A stretch of DNA of 23,974 nucleotides from Desulfobacterales bacterium (GCA_020052975.1 JAGVOC010000099.1:1-23974), one strand, 5' to 3'. Positions 13,743-23,894 are shown, counted from the first letter of the stretch. Notes: a model not told the origin generated them from the sequence alone. Program-made: numbers and translations.

Positions 13743-13764
13743 TACTTGAGAGGCGTAAAACCTA

Positions 13765-13793
13765 TTGACAACAATTAAAAATATTATTATCTG
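13765..13793 (+). promoter_or_regulatory. Promoter of mdh
   Basis: TTGACA (13765-13770), a 17-nt spacer and TATCTG (13788-13793) give a standard sigma-70 layout with a weak -10. The predicted leader is about 125 nt and includes a possible MITE remnant ending at 13896. Confidence 0.5.
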
Positions 13794-13840
13794 GAACTAT
13801 CCGCATCATATGTTTTTTATTAATTTAGAGCTTTTAATAA

Positions 13841-14863
<1,023 letters not shown>

Positions 14864-14874
14864 TCCGAAAGATA

Positions 14875-14906
14875 ATCTCAAATTTGAGATTTCAAATTTG
14901 AGATTT
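14875..14906. repeat. 14-bp tandem repeat with palindrome between mdh and uvrC
   Basis: CAAATTTGAGATTT occurs twice in a row (14879-14892 and 14893-14906), and ATCTCAAATTTGAGAT (14875-14890) is a perfect palindrome. The repeat lies in the 42-bp gap between two converging genes and runs into the uvrC stop codon. It could serve as a bidirectional, A/T-rich terminator. Confidence 0.7.
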
Positions 14907-16738
14907 CAAAGTCTCAAGGCTTCTTTTATATTTTTTGCGATTTCAGCGTTTATCCCGGGCAGAGCGCTCAATTCTTCGGGGGTTGCAGCCCGGATTTTTT
15001 TTATACTCCCGAAATGTTTTATGAGCATTTCCTTTTTCTTTTTTCCAATCCCGGTTATTTCATCAAGAGCAGAATGGATTGTTTTTTTCTGCCGTTGCTT
15101 CCTGTGGAAAGATATTGCAAAACGATGCGCTTCATCTCTTATTCTCTGAAGAAATAAATAAAGATCCCCTTCCCTTCCAAAGTTTACCGGGTTAGTCCTT
15201 CCATATTTATATATCTTGTCTTCCATCTCCCCCTTTTTTTCATCTTTCTTCGCAATTCCAATCAGTTCTATATTTTCATCAATTTCCAGTTCGTTAAACA
15301 CTGTATGGGCAATGTTAAGATGTCCTTTTCCGCCATCAATCACAATAAGATCAGGATATGGTTTGGACTCTTCATTTTTACCGAAACGTCTCATAAGAAC
15401 TTCTGCCATATAAGCATAATCATTATGATCTTCCACTGTTCGTATTTTGTATTTCCTGTAAAATTGTTTTGCGGGTTTTCCATTTTCAAATACCACCATT
15501 GCCGATACAGGATTTGTACCTGAAATATTTGAATTATCAAAGCATTCAATTCTAAAGGGTATGCTGTTCATTTTAAGGCGTTTTTGCAGGCGTATAAGAA
15601 GGTCTGTCGATGATGTAATAGAAGAAATTATGTTGTTCATCTCGTTTTTTGCATTTAAAATTGCCATTTTGATGAGACGAAACCGTCCGCCTTTTTTCGG
15701 CTCGTAAATCCTGACTCTCTCTCCTTTAATTTCGGTCAGCCAATCTTCCGTTAATGTCGCATCGTCTAATTCAATAGAAACCACCACTTCTTCCGGAATG
15801 AAATCAGATGTTTCATAGTACTGCCTTATGAACTCACGCATAATTTCAGAATTATTCGATATTATATCATTAAAACTGAAATGTTGAGTGCCCTGAAGAT
15901 AGCCTCCCCGAATAACAAGAAGGGTGATTACCAGGTGCTCATTTTCTCTCGCTATTGCAAATACATCTCTGTCAATAAAATCGGTCGTGACCACTATCTG
16001 CTTTTCAAGGGTTTTCTGAAGGGCAAACAGCTTATCCCTGTAAACAGCCGCAAGTTCATAATCACGTGATTGTGCGGCGTTCAGCATTTTATCCCTGATT
16101 TCTTTAATGAGAACCGGGGTTTTCCCCTTTAAAAAGAGTGTTACCTCCTTAACTATATCTCCATACGTTGTTTTGTCTATCTCGTTACAGCAGGGACCAA
16201 GGCATGTTCCCATCTGGTAATTAAGACACGGACGTGTTCTTTTCCTGAAACTGGTCGTAGTACATTTTCGGAGCTTGAAAGTTTTGTGAATAAGCTTGAG
16301 GGTCTGGCGAACAGCCTGAGATGACGCAAAAGGTCCAAAGTACAACGCATTATCGTTTCTGGCCTTCCTGATTATGGCAAGGTTTGGATAAGAGCTGTTA
16401 ATGTCGAGCCGGAGAGACGGATACCTCTTGTCGTCTTTTAATATGACATTGTACCGGGGCTTGTATTTTTTTATCAGATTAGACTCAAGTATGAGCGCTT
16501 CTTTTTCAGTTCCTGTTATTATTATTTCAAAGGAATCTATTTTTTTTATCAAAACTCCTGTTTTTAAATCTATCTTTTGCTGCAGATTCCCTTCGGTTCC
16601 TGTAAAATATGAAGAAAGACGCTTTTTTAAATTCAGGGCCTTTCCTGCATAAATTATATCACCATCGGAATTTTTCATCAGATAAACACCGGGACCTGTT
16701 GAAACACCCGATAACTTTTCGATAAGAGATTCAGACAT
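14906..16738 (-). CDS. uvrC: UvrABC excinuclease subunit C
   Basis: The 610-aa protein makes the two incisions in nucleotide excision repair with UvrA and UvrB. Domains in order: GIY-YIG nuclease (about 13-95, GPGVYLMKNSDGDIIYAGKA) for the 3' cut, a cysteine-containing middle (CLNYQMGTCLGPC, residues 168-180), a UVR helix pair that binds UvrB (about 205-240), an RNase H-like nuclease (ECFDNSNISGTNPVSAMVVF and DLIVIDGGKGHLN) for the 5' cut, and C-terminal helix-hairpin-helix motifs (ITGIGKKKKEML, LPGINAEIAKNI). It starts 23 nt after the uvrB stop, so the two form an operon. Its stop codon lies in a tandem A/T repeat. Length is normal for the family. Confidence 0.96.
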   Translation of the reverse strand: MSESLIEKLSGVSTGPGVYLMKNSDGDIIYAGKALNLKKRLSSYFTGTEGNLQQKIDLKTGVLIKKIDSFEIIITGTEKEALILESNLIKKYKPRYNVILKDDKRYPSLRLDINSSYPNLAIIRKARNDNALYFGPFASSQAVRQTLKLIHKTFKLRKCTTTSFRKRTRPCLNYQMGTCLGPCCNEIDKTTYGDIVKEVTLFLKGKTPVLIKEIRDKMLNAAQSRDYELAAVYRDKLFALQKTLEKQIVVTTDFIDRDVFAIARENEHLVITLLVIRGGYLQGTQHFSFNDIISNNSEIMREFIRQYYETSDFIPEEVVVSIELDDATLTEDWLTEIKGERVRIYEPKKGGRFRLIKMAILNAKNEMNNIISSITSSTDLLIRLQKRLKMNSIPFRIECFDNSNISGTNPVSAMVVFENGKPAKQFYRKYKIRTVEDHNDYAYMAEVLMRRFGKNEESKPYPDLIVIDGGKGHLNIAHTVFNELEIDENIELIGIAKKDEKKGEMEDKIYKYGRTNPVNFGREGDLYLFLQRIRDEAHRFAISFHRKQRQKKTIHSALDEITGIGKKKKEMLIKHFGSIKKIRAATPEELSALPGINAEIAKNIKEALRL

Positions 16739-16761
16739 CGTTCATGGTCCTGTGAATACAG

Positions 16762-18756
16762 CTAAAATTCAAAGACAATTTTTTTCTTGATTTCATTTAT
16801 CCTGTCTCTCAACTCGGCAGCCTTCTCAAATTCCAGTTCTTGTGCCGCTTTTTCCATTTCTTTTTCAAGATTTGAGATAATATCATCAATATTATCCAGG
16901 GATTTATACCTGGAAATAGTCTCGGCAACTTTATCCCCGGAAACAGAGCCGGAGTCATAAGCCTGCTCGAATACGCGCGTTATGGCTTTTTCAATACCTG
17001 CCGGAGTAATATTGTGTTCCGTGTTAAACGTCTCCTGTATTGTTCTGCGCCTGTTTGTTTCATCAATAGCTTTCTGCATCGAATTTGTGACAACATCGCA
17101 ATACATTATTACATTCCCATTTATATTTCTGGAAGCACGCCCGCAGGTCTGTATGAGCGATCTTGCCGAACGAAGGAATCCTTCCTTATCTGCGTCAAGC
17201 ACTGCAACAAGGGAAACTTCGGGTATATCGAGTCCTTCCCTGAGCAGATTTATCCCGACAAGAACATCGAATACACCAATTCTAAGATCGCGAATAATCT
17301 CCATCCGTTCGAGCGTAGCTATGTCTGAATGAAGGTAACGGACTTTTATGCCGAGATCGGAATAATATTCGGTCAGATCTTCAGCCATGCGCTTGGTGAG
17401 TGTAGTTATAAGTACTCTCTCATTCTTTGTTACACAGGCAAGAATTTCTTCCAACAGATCATCCACCTGGTTTTGCGCTCTCCTCACAACAATCGGGGGG
17501 TCTATAAGCCCAGTTGGCCTGACAATAAGCTCAACAATCGAGTCTTTCCCTTTTTCCAGTTCAAAATCAGCCGGAGTAGCAGAAACATAAATAACCTGGG
17601 ATAGTCTGGTTTCAAATTCCTCAAATTTAAGAGGCCTGTTATCAAGAGCAGACGGAAGCCTGAAGCCATAATTAACAAGGGTTTCTTTTCTTGATCTGTC
17701 ACCTTTATACATCCCATGAAGCTGCGGAACCGAAATATGGCTTTCATCGATAAACAACAGAAAATCCCCCGGAAAATAATCAAGAAGGGTCGGCGGCGGC
17801 TCCCCCGGAGCTCTCCCGGTTAAATGGCGTGAGTAGTTTTCAATTCCGTTGCAGTAACCAATCTCCTGCATCATTTCCACATCGAAATGAGTTCTCTCTT
17901 CTATTCTCTGAGTCTCAATATATTTGTTCTCATCCCTGAAATAGCCGATTCTTGCTTTTAACTCTTCTAAAATCGAGTCAACAGCTTTTTGAAGGGTCAT
18001 TTTCTGGGTAACATAATGGCTTGCAGGGAATATGCTCGTTTTAATTAAATTTTTCAAAACTGTCCCTTTCAGGGGATCTATTTCCGAAATGGCTTCAATC
18101 TCATCTCCGAAAAAATTTATCCTTATCGCCCTGTTTTCTTCATAGGCAGGAAATATCTCTACCCTGTCTCCTCTCACCCTGAAACTTCCCCTGAAGAAGT
18201 CTATATCATTGCGCTCATAATGCATTGCAATCAGACTGTATAAAAACTTGTCTCTGTTAAGCTCCATGTTTTTTTCAACGTCAGCCCTCATGGCAAGATA
18301 ATCTTCAGGAGCGCCAAGACCGAAAATACAGGACACACTTGCAACCACAATAACATCCCTGCGGGTAAGAACAGACTTGGTTGCAGAATGCCTTAATTTG
18401 TCTATCATGTCATTGATGGATGAATCTTTCTGGATATACGTGTCGCTTGAAGGGATATATGCTTCCGGCTGGTAGTAATCATAATAGCTTACAAAATATT
18501 CCACGGCACTTTCCGGGAACAGGGATCTGAACTCGCTGTATAATTGGGCTGCCAGTGTTTTATTTGGAGCAATAACAAGAGTCGGTTTATCAACATTTGC
18601 AATTATATTGGCCATGGTAAATGTTTTTCCGGACCCCGTCACTCCGAGGAGCACCTGGTGCTTTTTTCCGGACATCACTCCGGAAGATAAAATTTCTATT
18701 GCTTTTGGCTGATCGCCTTTGGGAGAATAATCAGATACTATTTTAAAGTTATGCAT
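16762..18756 (-). CDS. uvrB: UvrABC excinuclease subunit B (helicase-like)
   Basis: The 664-aa protein is the damage-verifying ATPase of nucleotide excision repair. It has a Walker A motif [10 protein letters not shown] (39-48), the beta-hairpin region [18 protein letters not shown] that clamps DNA, the DESH box ([14 protein letters not shown]) in place of DEAD, helicase motifs such as [15 protein letters not shown] and QTCGRASRN, and a C-terminal UVR motif (about 625-660, [20 protein letters not shown]) that binds UvrC. No good ribosome site precedes the ATG (CTTATAACCTT), unlike its neighbours. The gene is followed closely by uvrC. An inverted-repeat element lies upstream between it and cysS, so cysS read-through to uvrB may be reduced. 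Confidence 0.96.
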   Translation of the reverse strand: MHNFKIVSDYSPKGDQPKAIEILSSGVMSGKKHQVLLGVTGSGKTFTMANIIANVDKPTLVIAPNKTLAAQLYSEFRSLFPESAVEYFVSYYDYYQPEAYIPSSDTYIQKDSSINDMIDKLRHSATKSVLTRRDVIVVASVSCIFGLGAPEDYLAMRADVEKNMELNRDKFLYSLIAMHYERNDIDFFRGSFRVRGDRVEIFPAYEENRAIRINFFGDEIEAISEIDPLKGTVLKNLIKTSIFPASHYVTQKMTLQKAVDSILEELKARIGYFRDENKYIETQRIEERTHFDVEMMQEIGYCNGIENYSRHLTGRAPGEPPPTLLDYFPGDFLLFIDESHISVPQLHGMYKGDRSRKETLVNYGFRLPSALDNRPLKFEEFETRLSQVIYVSATPADFELEKGKDSIVELIVRPTGLIDPPIVVRRAQNQVDDLLEEILACVTKNERVLITTLTKRMAEDLTEYYSDLGIKVRYLHSDIATLERMEIIRDLRIGVFDVLVGINLLREGLDIPEVSLVAVLDADKEGFLRSARSLIQTCGRASRNINGNVIMYCDVVTNSMQKAIDETNRRRTIQETFNTEHNITPAGIEKAITRVFEQAYDSGSVSGDKVAETISRYKSLDNIDDIISNLEKEMEKAAQELEFEKAAELRDRINEIKKKIVFEF

Positions 18757-18848
18757 AAGGTTATAAGAGTTCGGGGATTCAGGAGTTCAAGGGTTCAAGT
18801 GAAAAGAATTCATTTAAATCTAATTGTCTCATAAAAAGTATTTTTTTT

Positions 18849-18976
18849 TGACGGCAAAGTGAAAAGCTCCATCTGCAAGGCGTGCGAATTCTGAGGAATG
18901 AGGCGTACATGTTAGTACGCCGCAATGACGAAGAAAGAAGCACAACACAGCAGAGGGACTTTTCACAAAGCCGTCA
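18849..18976. mobile_element. TGACGGC-ended repeat element, copy A
   Basis: The left end TGACGGCAAAGTGAAAAG (18849-18866) and the right end CTTTTCACAAAGCCGTCA (18959-18976) are inverted repeats with three mismatches. An internal hairpin GGCGTAC/GTACGCC adds structure. It matches 20469-20598 in the same orientation over its whole length (GCAAGGCG, GAGGAATGA, GCGTACAT, TACGC, GCAATGAC, GCACAACACAGCAG). The element is non-coding. Its right end supplies the TGA stop of cysS, so cysS now ends exactly at the element boundary. Confidence 0.8.
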
Positions 18977-20413
18977 GTTGAATTTCCATATGGTTCCGTC
19001 AGGCCGATCCTCGATTAAAACATCCATATCCGAAAGCTTCTTTCTTATTTCATCAGCCTTATTCCAGTCCTTTGCTTTTCGTGCTTCGAATCGCTCCTTA
19101 ACCATGGAATCAATTAATGACGGGTCAATCGCCTTATTTTCCAGAAATTTTGTTTTCTTTTTATCAAAATAGGTTTCAGTTTTTTCAGAAAGTATCCCTA
19201 ACACATCAGCAATATCAGAGATGTCACGGTAAATAGAGCTGATCATCTCCTTGATATCACTTGAGATAATTTCCTTGTTTTCATCCATCAGGCGATTTAT
19301 ATGCCGGACAGCGTCGAAAAGTATCCCGGTCCCTTTGGCGGTATTAAAATCATCATCCATGGCTTCTAAAAACCGGATCCGGTATTCACCTTGTTTTTGC
19401 TCAATACCCTTTGTGATAAGGTCTTTTTTCTCTTCGGCCCGCTTTATAAGCGAATATATTTTATCAAGGCCGGCATCAGCCTCTTCCATAGCTTTATCCG
19501 TATAATCTATGGGGCTCCTGTAATGATTGGATAAGAGAAAAAGGCGCACCGAGTCGGGATGGTAAGATTTCAGTATATCTTTAATAAGAAGGAAATTCCC
19601 CAGAGATTTTGACATCTTTTCATTATTAATATTTACAAAGCCATTGTGAATCCAGTATTTCGCGAAAGGTTTTCCATAAGCTCCCTCCGACTGGGCTATC
19701 TCGTTCTCATGATGAGGGAAAACGAGATCTTTCCCGCCTCCATGAATATCAAATGTTTCCCCCAGGTATTCGCTGCTCATTGCTGAACATTCAATATGCC
19801 AGCCCGGCCTCCCCTTTCCCCATGGACTGTCCCAGAAAGGTTCCCCGGGTTTTAATGATTTCCACAGGGCAAAATCAAAGGGATTTCGTTTTCTTTCATC
19901 AATATCAACTCTTGCCCCTGCTTCCATATCTTCCAGTTTGCGCCCCGAAAGTTTCCCATAATTTTCAAATTTTTCAACCGAGTAGAAAATATCGCCGTTT
20001 ATTCTGTATGCTATGCCTTTTTTCAATAATATTTCTATCAGTTCAATTATCTTGCCTATGTGTTCGGTTGCCCGCGGTTCAATTGTAGCTCTTTTAATAT
20101 TTAAATTATCCATATCCACATAAAATTCTTTTATATATTTTTCGGCTATTTCAATTGGATCAACACCAAGCTGCCCGGCACGGTTTATGATTTTATCATC
20201 CACATCTGTAAAGTTTCTTACATATGTCACGTCAAACCCGATCGCTTTGAAATATCTCAAAATAACATCAAAAACTACTACAGATCTGGCATGTCCGATA
20301 TGGCAGGAATCATATACCGTGGGGCCGCAAACATACATGCTGACTTTCCCCGGTTTCACAGGCACGAATGGCACTTTTTTTCTTTCAAGGGTATTATAAA
20401 TACGAAGCGGCAT
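18974..20413 (-). CDS. cysS: Cysteinyl-tRNA synthetase
   Basis: The 479-aa class I synthetase charges tRNA-Cys. The zinc site uses Cys29 (MYVCGPTVYD) together with the later WHIECSAMS and FPHHENEIAQSE segments. The HIGH motif is at 38-41 (CHIGHARSVV), the KMSKS motif is intact (KMSKSLGNFL), and the C-terminal helical domain ends DRPDGTIWKFN. I chose the ATG at 20413, preceded by GGAGG, because the longer frame to 20551 runs through an inverted-repeat element and gives a non-family N-terminus. The stop codon TGA is the first triplet of another copy of that element. It lies between ispF and uvrB on the same strand. Confidence 0.95.
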   Translation of the reverse strand: MPLRIYNTLERKKVPFVPVKPGKVSMYVCGPTVYDSCHIGHARSVVVFDVILRYFKAIGFDVTYVRNFTDVDDKIINRAGQLGVDPIEIAEKYIKEFYVDMDNLNIKRATIEPRATEHIGKIIELIEILLKKGIAYRINGDIFYSVEKFENYGKLSGRKLEDMEAGARVDIDERKRNPFDFALWKSLKPGEPFWDSPWGKGRPGWHIECSAMSSEYLGETFDIHGGGKDLVFPHHENEIAQSEGAYGKPFAKYWIHNGFVNINNEKMSKSLGNFLLIKDILKSYHPDSVRLFLLSNHYRSPIDYTDKAMEEADAGLDKIYSLIKRAEEKKDLITKGIEQKQGEYRIRFLEAMDDDFNTAKGTGILFDAVRHINRLMDENKEIISSDIKEMISSIYRDISDIADVLGILSEKTETYFDKKKTKFLENKAIDPSLIDSMVKERFEARKAKDWNKADEIRKKLSDMDVLIEDRPDGTIWKFN

Positions 20414-20468
20414 TTTCCTCCGGCAATTGAACCATAATTTCTTCACATAAAGATTATAATCTGCATTC

Positions 20469-20598
20469 AGACGGCAAAGCAAAAAGCTCATTATGCAAGG
20501 CGCACGAATCTTGAGGAATGAAGCGTACATGCTGGTACGCTGCAATGACAAAAGATGAAGTGCAACACACAGCAGAATGACTTTTTATGAAGCCGTAA
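20469..20598. mobile_element. TGACGGC-ended repeat element, copy B
   Basis: It matches copy A (18849-18976) in the same orientation. The ends are AGACGGCAAAGCAAAAAG at the left and CTTTTTATGAAGCCGTAA at the right. It lies 7 nt downstream of the ispF stop, in the gap to cysS. It is non-coding, but creates a false upstream extension of the cysS frame. Confidence 0.75.
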
Positions 20599-20605
20599 AA
20601 ATGTA

Positions 20606-21073
20606 TCAACTGATCAATGCGATACACATTGCAGCAATCCCTTCTTCTTTTCCAATAATCCCAAGTCCCTCGGTTGTTGTGGCTTTAACATTAACAAGAT
20701 CCTCATTTATTCCTGCAGCATGAGCTATTTCTGCTATCATTTTATTCCTGAAAGGAGATATTGCGGGTTTTTCAGCAAAAATTGTGGAATCAATGTTGTT
20801 AATTCTATATCCTTTATTTCTTAACATATCACAGGTCACTGCAAGCAGTTTCAGGCTGCTGATATCCTTGTATTCCGGATCTGTGTCGGGGAAATGGATA
20901 CCGATATCTCCAAGGCCTGCTGCCCCTAACAGTGCATCACAAACTGCATGAACAAGAACATCTGCATCCGAATGGCCGAGCAAACCTTTTTCAAAAGGGA
21001 TGGAAATTCCGCCAAGAATCAGTTTGCGGCCATAAACAAGCCTGTGAACGTCATATCCGATACCGGCACGCAT
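20606..21073 (-). CDS. ispF: 2-C-methyl-D-erythritol 2,4-cyclodiphosphate synthase
   Basis: The 155-aa enzyme forms the cyclic diphosphate in the MEP isoprenoid pathway, as a trimer using a divalent metal. Asp8 and His10 (GIGYDVHRL) and the His in GLLGHSDADVLVHAVCDALL are the metal ligands. GAAGLGDIGIHFPDTDPEYK, the DSTIFAEKPAISPF stretch and the ATTTEGLGIIGKEEGI loop near the C-terminus complete the family signature. The ATG at 21073 has AGGAG 7 nt upstream; a TTG one codon earlier is less likely. ispD, often adjacent or fused, is not in the window. It is followed by a repeat element and then cysS. Confidence 0.96.
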   Translation of the reverse strand: MRAGIGYDVHRLVYGRKLILGGISIPFEKGLLGHSDADVLVHAVCDALLGAAGLGDIGIHFPDTDPEYKDISSLKLLAVTCDMLRNKGYRINNIDSTIFAEKPAISPFRNKMIAEIAHAAGINEDLVNVKATTTEGLGIIGKEEGIAAMCIALIS

Positions 21074-21287
21074 CAACGATCTCCTGAAATAAATAGTGAC
21101 AACCTGTTACGAGTTAATCACATATACCATTTTTTTTTATCCGTTTCTACTCAAATGAATATAATATTTAATCATCTGCAACGCACAAGTTTTTTGTAAT
21201 AAATTATTGGCATAAAAGACTGCTTATGGTATTTTCAACCAATTTTTTATTGAAACACCCCTGAATGCGGATATTAGAGGAGAATGA

Positions 21288-23468
21288 ATGGACATAAATG
21301 GTCTGATTGGAAAATTTAATAAAAGCGAAAAACATGCTCTGACTGAAAGCGAATCGAAACAAGTTCTCATAGAATACGATGTGCCTGTCATTGAAGAGAA
21401 AAAAGCGGCATCTCCTGATGAAGCGGTTAATGCGGCTTTAAGTATTGGTTTTCCTGTTGTTCTTAAAGGGCTTGGATCTTCTATTTTGCATAAAACGGAA
21501 ATGGGACTTGTTCACCTCAATCTGAAAGATCCCGAAGAAGTGAAAGAGGCTGCTTTAACCATAGAGAAAAACGCCGGGGATAAACTCGAAGGTTTCCTTG
21601 TTCAGCCCCAGCTCAAAGGTAAAAGAGAATTTGTTACAGGAATGTTCAGGGATCCCCATTTTGGGCCGGTAATCATGTTCGGAATCGGTGGCATCTTCAC
21701 CGAAGCCTTTTCGGATGTAACTTTCAGGATCGCTCCTGTTACAGAAAATGACGCGGAGGAGATGCTTGATGAAATAAGAGCAAAAGCGCTTCTTAATGAA
21801 TTCAGAGGTGAAAATGCAGTTAACCGGAAACAAATTATTAAAGCGCTTACAGGACTTTCACGGCTTGCACTGGAACAACCACAAATAGCAGAAATTGACA
21901 TCAACCCTCTCATTGCCCTGCCGGATGGCAATCTAAAGGCGGTTGATGCACTTATAATATTAGGGCCAAACAGCGAAAAAAAAGAGTTTCTTCCGGCAAT
22001 ACCTGCCGATGATATCGGTTCTGTTTTTTATCCAAGATCAATTGCCTTTGTCGGGGCATCCTCGCAAATGGGAAAATGGGGACACACCCTTTTTACATTG
22101 ACAATAAGCGGGGGATACGAAGGGGAAATATACCTGGTAAATCCCAAAGGCGGAACAATAGCAAACAGGCCGGTTTACAAATCCGTTACGGAAATTCCAG
22201 GCAAAATTGATCTTGCAGTAGTTACAATCCCCGCTTCAGGGGTAATAAGACTGCTTCCCGATTTCAAGGCAAAAAAAATCAGAAACATGCTGCTTATAAC
22301 ATCCGGATTCGGGGAAACAGGTGTAAAAGGAAAAGAACTTGAAAAAGACCTCGTAAAGGCCGCCCAGGATGCCGGAATACTCATACTCGGCCCGAATACT
22401 ATGGGAATATGCAACCCGCACATCAACCTTTACTGCACAGGAAGCCATGTCAGACCAAGACCGGGAGCTACCGCAGTCGTGGCCCAATCCGGGAATATGG
22501 GAACCCAGCTGCTTGCGTTTGCGGAACGGCAAGATATAGGAATCAGGGCATTCTGCGGCTCAGGCAATGAGGCGATGATAACGATTGAAGATTACATAGA
22601 TGCCTTTGAAGCAGATAATTTAACAAGAACGGTTATGCTTTATGTAGAAAGTGTTAAGAACGGGCGTCGCTTTTTCGAAAGTGCCTGCAGGGTTGGGAAA
22701 AAGAAACCGATTGTTTTATTGAAAGGCGGAAGAAGCAAAGCCGGAAACCGTGCCGCCGCAAGTCATACCGGCGCAATGACATCAGATTCGAGGATATTTG
22801 ATGCGGTATGCCGGCAGGCCGGTATTGTAATGGTAGAACAGCCTATGGATCTGCTTGATCTTTCAGCTGCATTTTCATCCCTGCCTCTGCCAAAAGGAAA
22901 CCGCGCTGCCATAATGACTCTTGGCGGAGGATGGGGTGTCGTAACTTCAGATCTGTGTTCACAATACGGTCTTGAAGTATCTGAACTGTCTCCTGAGATG
23001 ATTGAACTGATGGACAAAATTCTACCGCCCTACTGGAGCAGATCAAATCCCGTTGATATTGTTGGAGAAAATGATCCGTCTATTCCTATGACCATAATAG
23101 AAGAACTCTTGAAATGGGACGGTTGCGATGCGGTAATCAACCTTGGAATCTTAGGCCGGAGAATACTCTTAAAACGACTAGTAGACTCAATACTTGTCGC
23201 CGATCCGACTTACACTCCCGAGTATCTGGAATCAGTCAACAAAACACTTTCCGCTTTTGACGATAATTATATTAAACACATCGCAACATTGATGGAAAAA
23301 TATAATAAACCCGTATTCGGTGTAAGCCTGCTTACTGATGAAAAAGATAAAACAGTTTACAGGGTCAGCGGCTGTTCATTTAAAGGAGTATTCTATCCCT
23401 CACCCGAACGTGCGGTTAAGGCTTTTGCAAAAATGTACGAATACAAACGCTTTTTGTCGAGGAAATAG
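21288..23468 (+). CDS. ADP-forming acyl-CoA synthetase, beta-alpha fusion
   Basis: The 726-aa protein joins both parts of an NDP-forming acyl-CoA synthetase in one chain, catalysing acyl-CoA + ADP + Pi = acid + CoA + ATP. The N-terminal part (about 1-225) is the ATP-grasp beta region with FPVVLKGLGSSILHKTEMGL, including conserved His68, and IDINPLIALPDG. The rest (about 235-726) is the alpha region: a CoA-binding Rossmann domain (SIAFVGASSQMGKWGHTLF), a succinyl-CoA ligase-like domain with ILGPNTMGICNP, and AASHTGAM, whose His493 is the likely phosphorylated residue. GGAG lies 5 nt before the ATG. Many fusions place alpha first; here the order is reversed. It may make ATP from acetyl- or other acyl-CoA. 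Acyl specificity is not visible. Confidence 0.9.
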   Translation: MDINGLIGKFNKSEKHALTESESKQVLIEYDVPVIEEKKAASPDEAVNAALSIGFPVVLKGLGSSILHKTEMGLVHLNLKDPEEVKEAALTIEKNAGDKLEGFLVQPQLKGKREFVTGMFRDPHFGPVIMFGIGGIFTEAFSDVTFRIAPVTENDAEEMLDEIRAKALLNEFRGENAVNRKQIIKALTGLSRLALEQPQIAEIDINPLIALPDGNLKAVDALIILGPNSEKKEFLPAIPADDIGSVFYPRSIAFVGASSQMGKWGHTLFTLTISGGYEGEIYLVNPKGGTIANRPVYKSVTEIPGKIDLAVVTIPASGVIRLLPDFKAKKIRNMLLITSGFGETGVKGKELEKDLVKAAQDAGILILGPNTMGICNPHINLYCTGSHVRPRPGATAVVAQSGNMGTQLLAFAERQDIGIRAFCGSGNEAMITIEDYIDAFEADNLTRTVMLYVESVKNGRRFFESACRVGKKKPIVLLKGGRSKAGNRAAASHTGAMTSDSRIFDAVCRQAGIVMVEQPMDLLDLSAAFSSLPLPKGNRAAIMTLGGGWGVVTSDLCSQYGLEVSELSPEMIELMDKILPPYWSRSNPVDIVGENDPSIPMTIIEELLKWDGCDAVINLGILGRRILLKRLVDSILVADPTYTPEYLESVNKTLSAFDDNYIKHIATLMEKYNKPVFGVSLLTDEKDKTVYRVSGCSFKGVFYPSPERAVKAFAKMYEYKRFLSRK

Positions 23469-23525
23469 CAGGTTTGTCTTGTTATAGATTCAACATTATG
23501 ATATTTATCAAATAATAAAGACTTG

Positions 23526-23592
23526 GAGAGCTTTGAATATCTCCAATTTGTGCCCTGCCGAGACCTTTAAACAGATGTTATGCAAAGCTCTC
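23526..23592. mobile_element. Internally deleted MITE (67 bp), copy 3
   Basis: GAGAGCTTTG (23526-23535) and CAAAGCTCTC (23583-23592) are perfect 10-bp inverted ends, one base different from those of copy 1. They are flanked by an exact 5-bp duplication ACTTG (23521-23525 and 23593-23597). CTCCAATTT and GTTATGCAAAG from the full element remain, but most of the interior is gone. It may form a hairpin past the end of the acyl-CoA synthetase gene. Confidence 0.8.
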
Positions 23593-23634
23593 ACTTGTTG
23601 CACGATCATCCGAATTTTTATTTTTCCGGCAATA

Positions 23635-23643
23635 TGATATAAT
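23635..23643 (+). promoter_or_regulatory. Extended -10 promoter of the small Cys-rich protein gene
   Basis: TGATATAAT is a perfect extended -10 element (TG-n-TATAAT). The -35 region is A/T-rich but has no consensus. Transcription would start near 23650, leaving only about 10 nt before the TTG start at 23660, so the leader is very short. Confidence 0.6.
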
Positions 23644-23659
23644 ATTCAGGAAACAGGAA

Positions 23660-23857
23660 TTGGAACTTTTGGAATATACCCCTAAATTGGAACGCATCAA
23701 CTACAGGTTTGACTTTGAAATAGGCTACCTTATCAAGAGCCCCTGCAGAGAATGTCAGGTAAGAATGAATTTTCCTGGATGCGCGGATACCTGTATTACA
23801 TTAAACAGAATACAGGCTATTTTGTCGGAAGGAATATCCAGCACACGAAGAATCTGA
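23660..23857 (+). CDS. Small cysteine-rich protein, unknown function
   Basis: The 65-aa frame starts at TTG (a second TTG lies 9 nt on) with AGGAAACAGGAA just upstream. The first half is charged (LEYTPKLERINYRFDFEIGY). The second holds four cysteines in SPCRECQVRMNFPGCADTC, spaced C-x2-C-x8-C-x3-C, which suggests a metal or iron-sulfur site or two disulfides. A helix (ITLNRIQAILSE) and a basic tail follow. An extended -10 promoter and a hairpin-rich downstream region frame it as its own unit. The frame is short and the start weak, but the cysteine spacing and promoter favour a real gene. I do not recognise the family. Confidence 0.6.
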   Translation: MELLEYTPKLERINYRFDFEIGYLIKSPCRECQVRMNFPGCADTCITLNRIQAILSEGISSTRRI

Positions 23858-23894
23858 TACCGGCTGTTTGAACCATTTATTATGATTTTCAATA

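Noticed and set aside
20414..20551. N-terminal extension of cysteinyl-tRNA synthetase
   Set aside because: It is encoded by the inverted-repeat element and lacks a ribosome site; the ATG at 20413 has GGAGG and gives the normal family start.
21210..21230. Possible sigma-54 site TGGCAT...CTGCT before the acyl-CoA synthetase
   Set aside because: The GG to GC spacing is 11 nt rather than 10, and the -24 element deviates from consensus.
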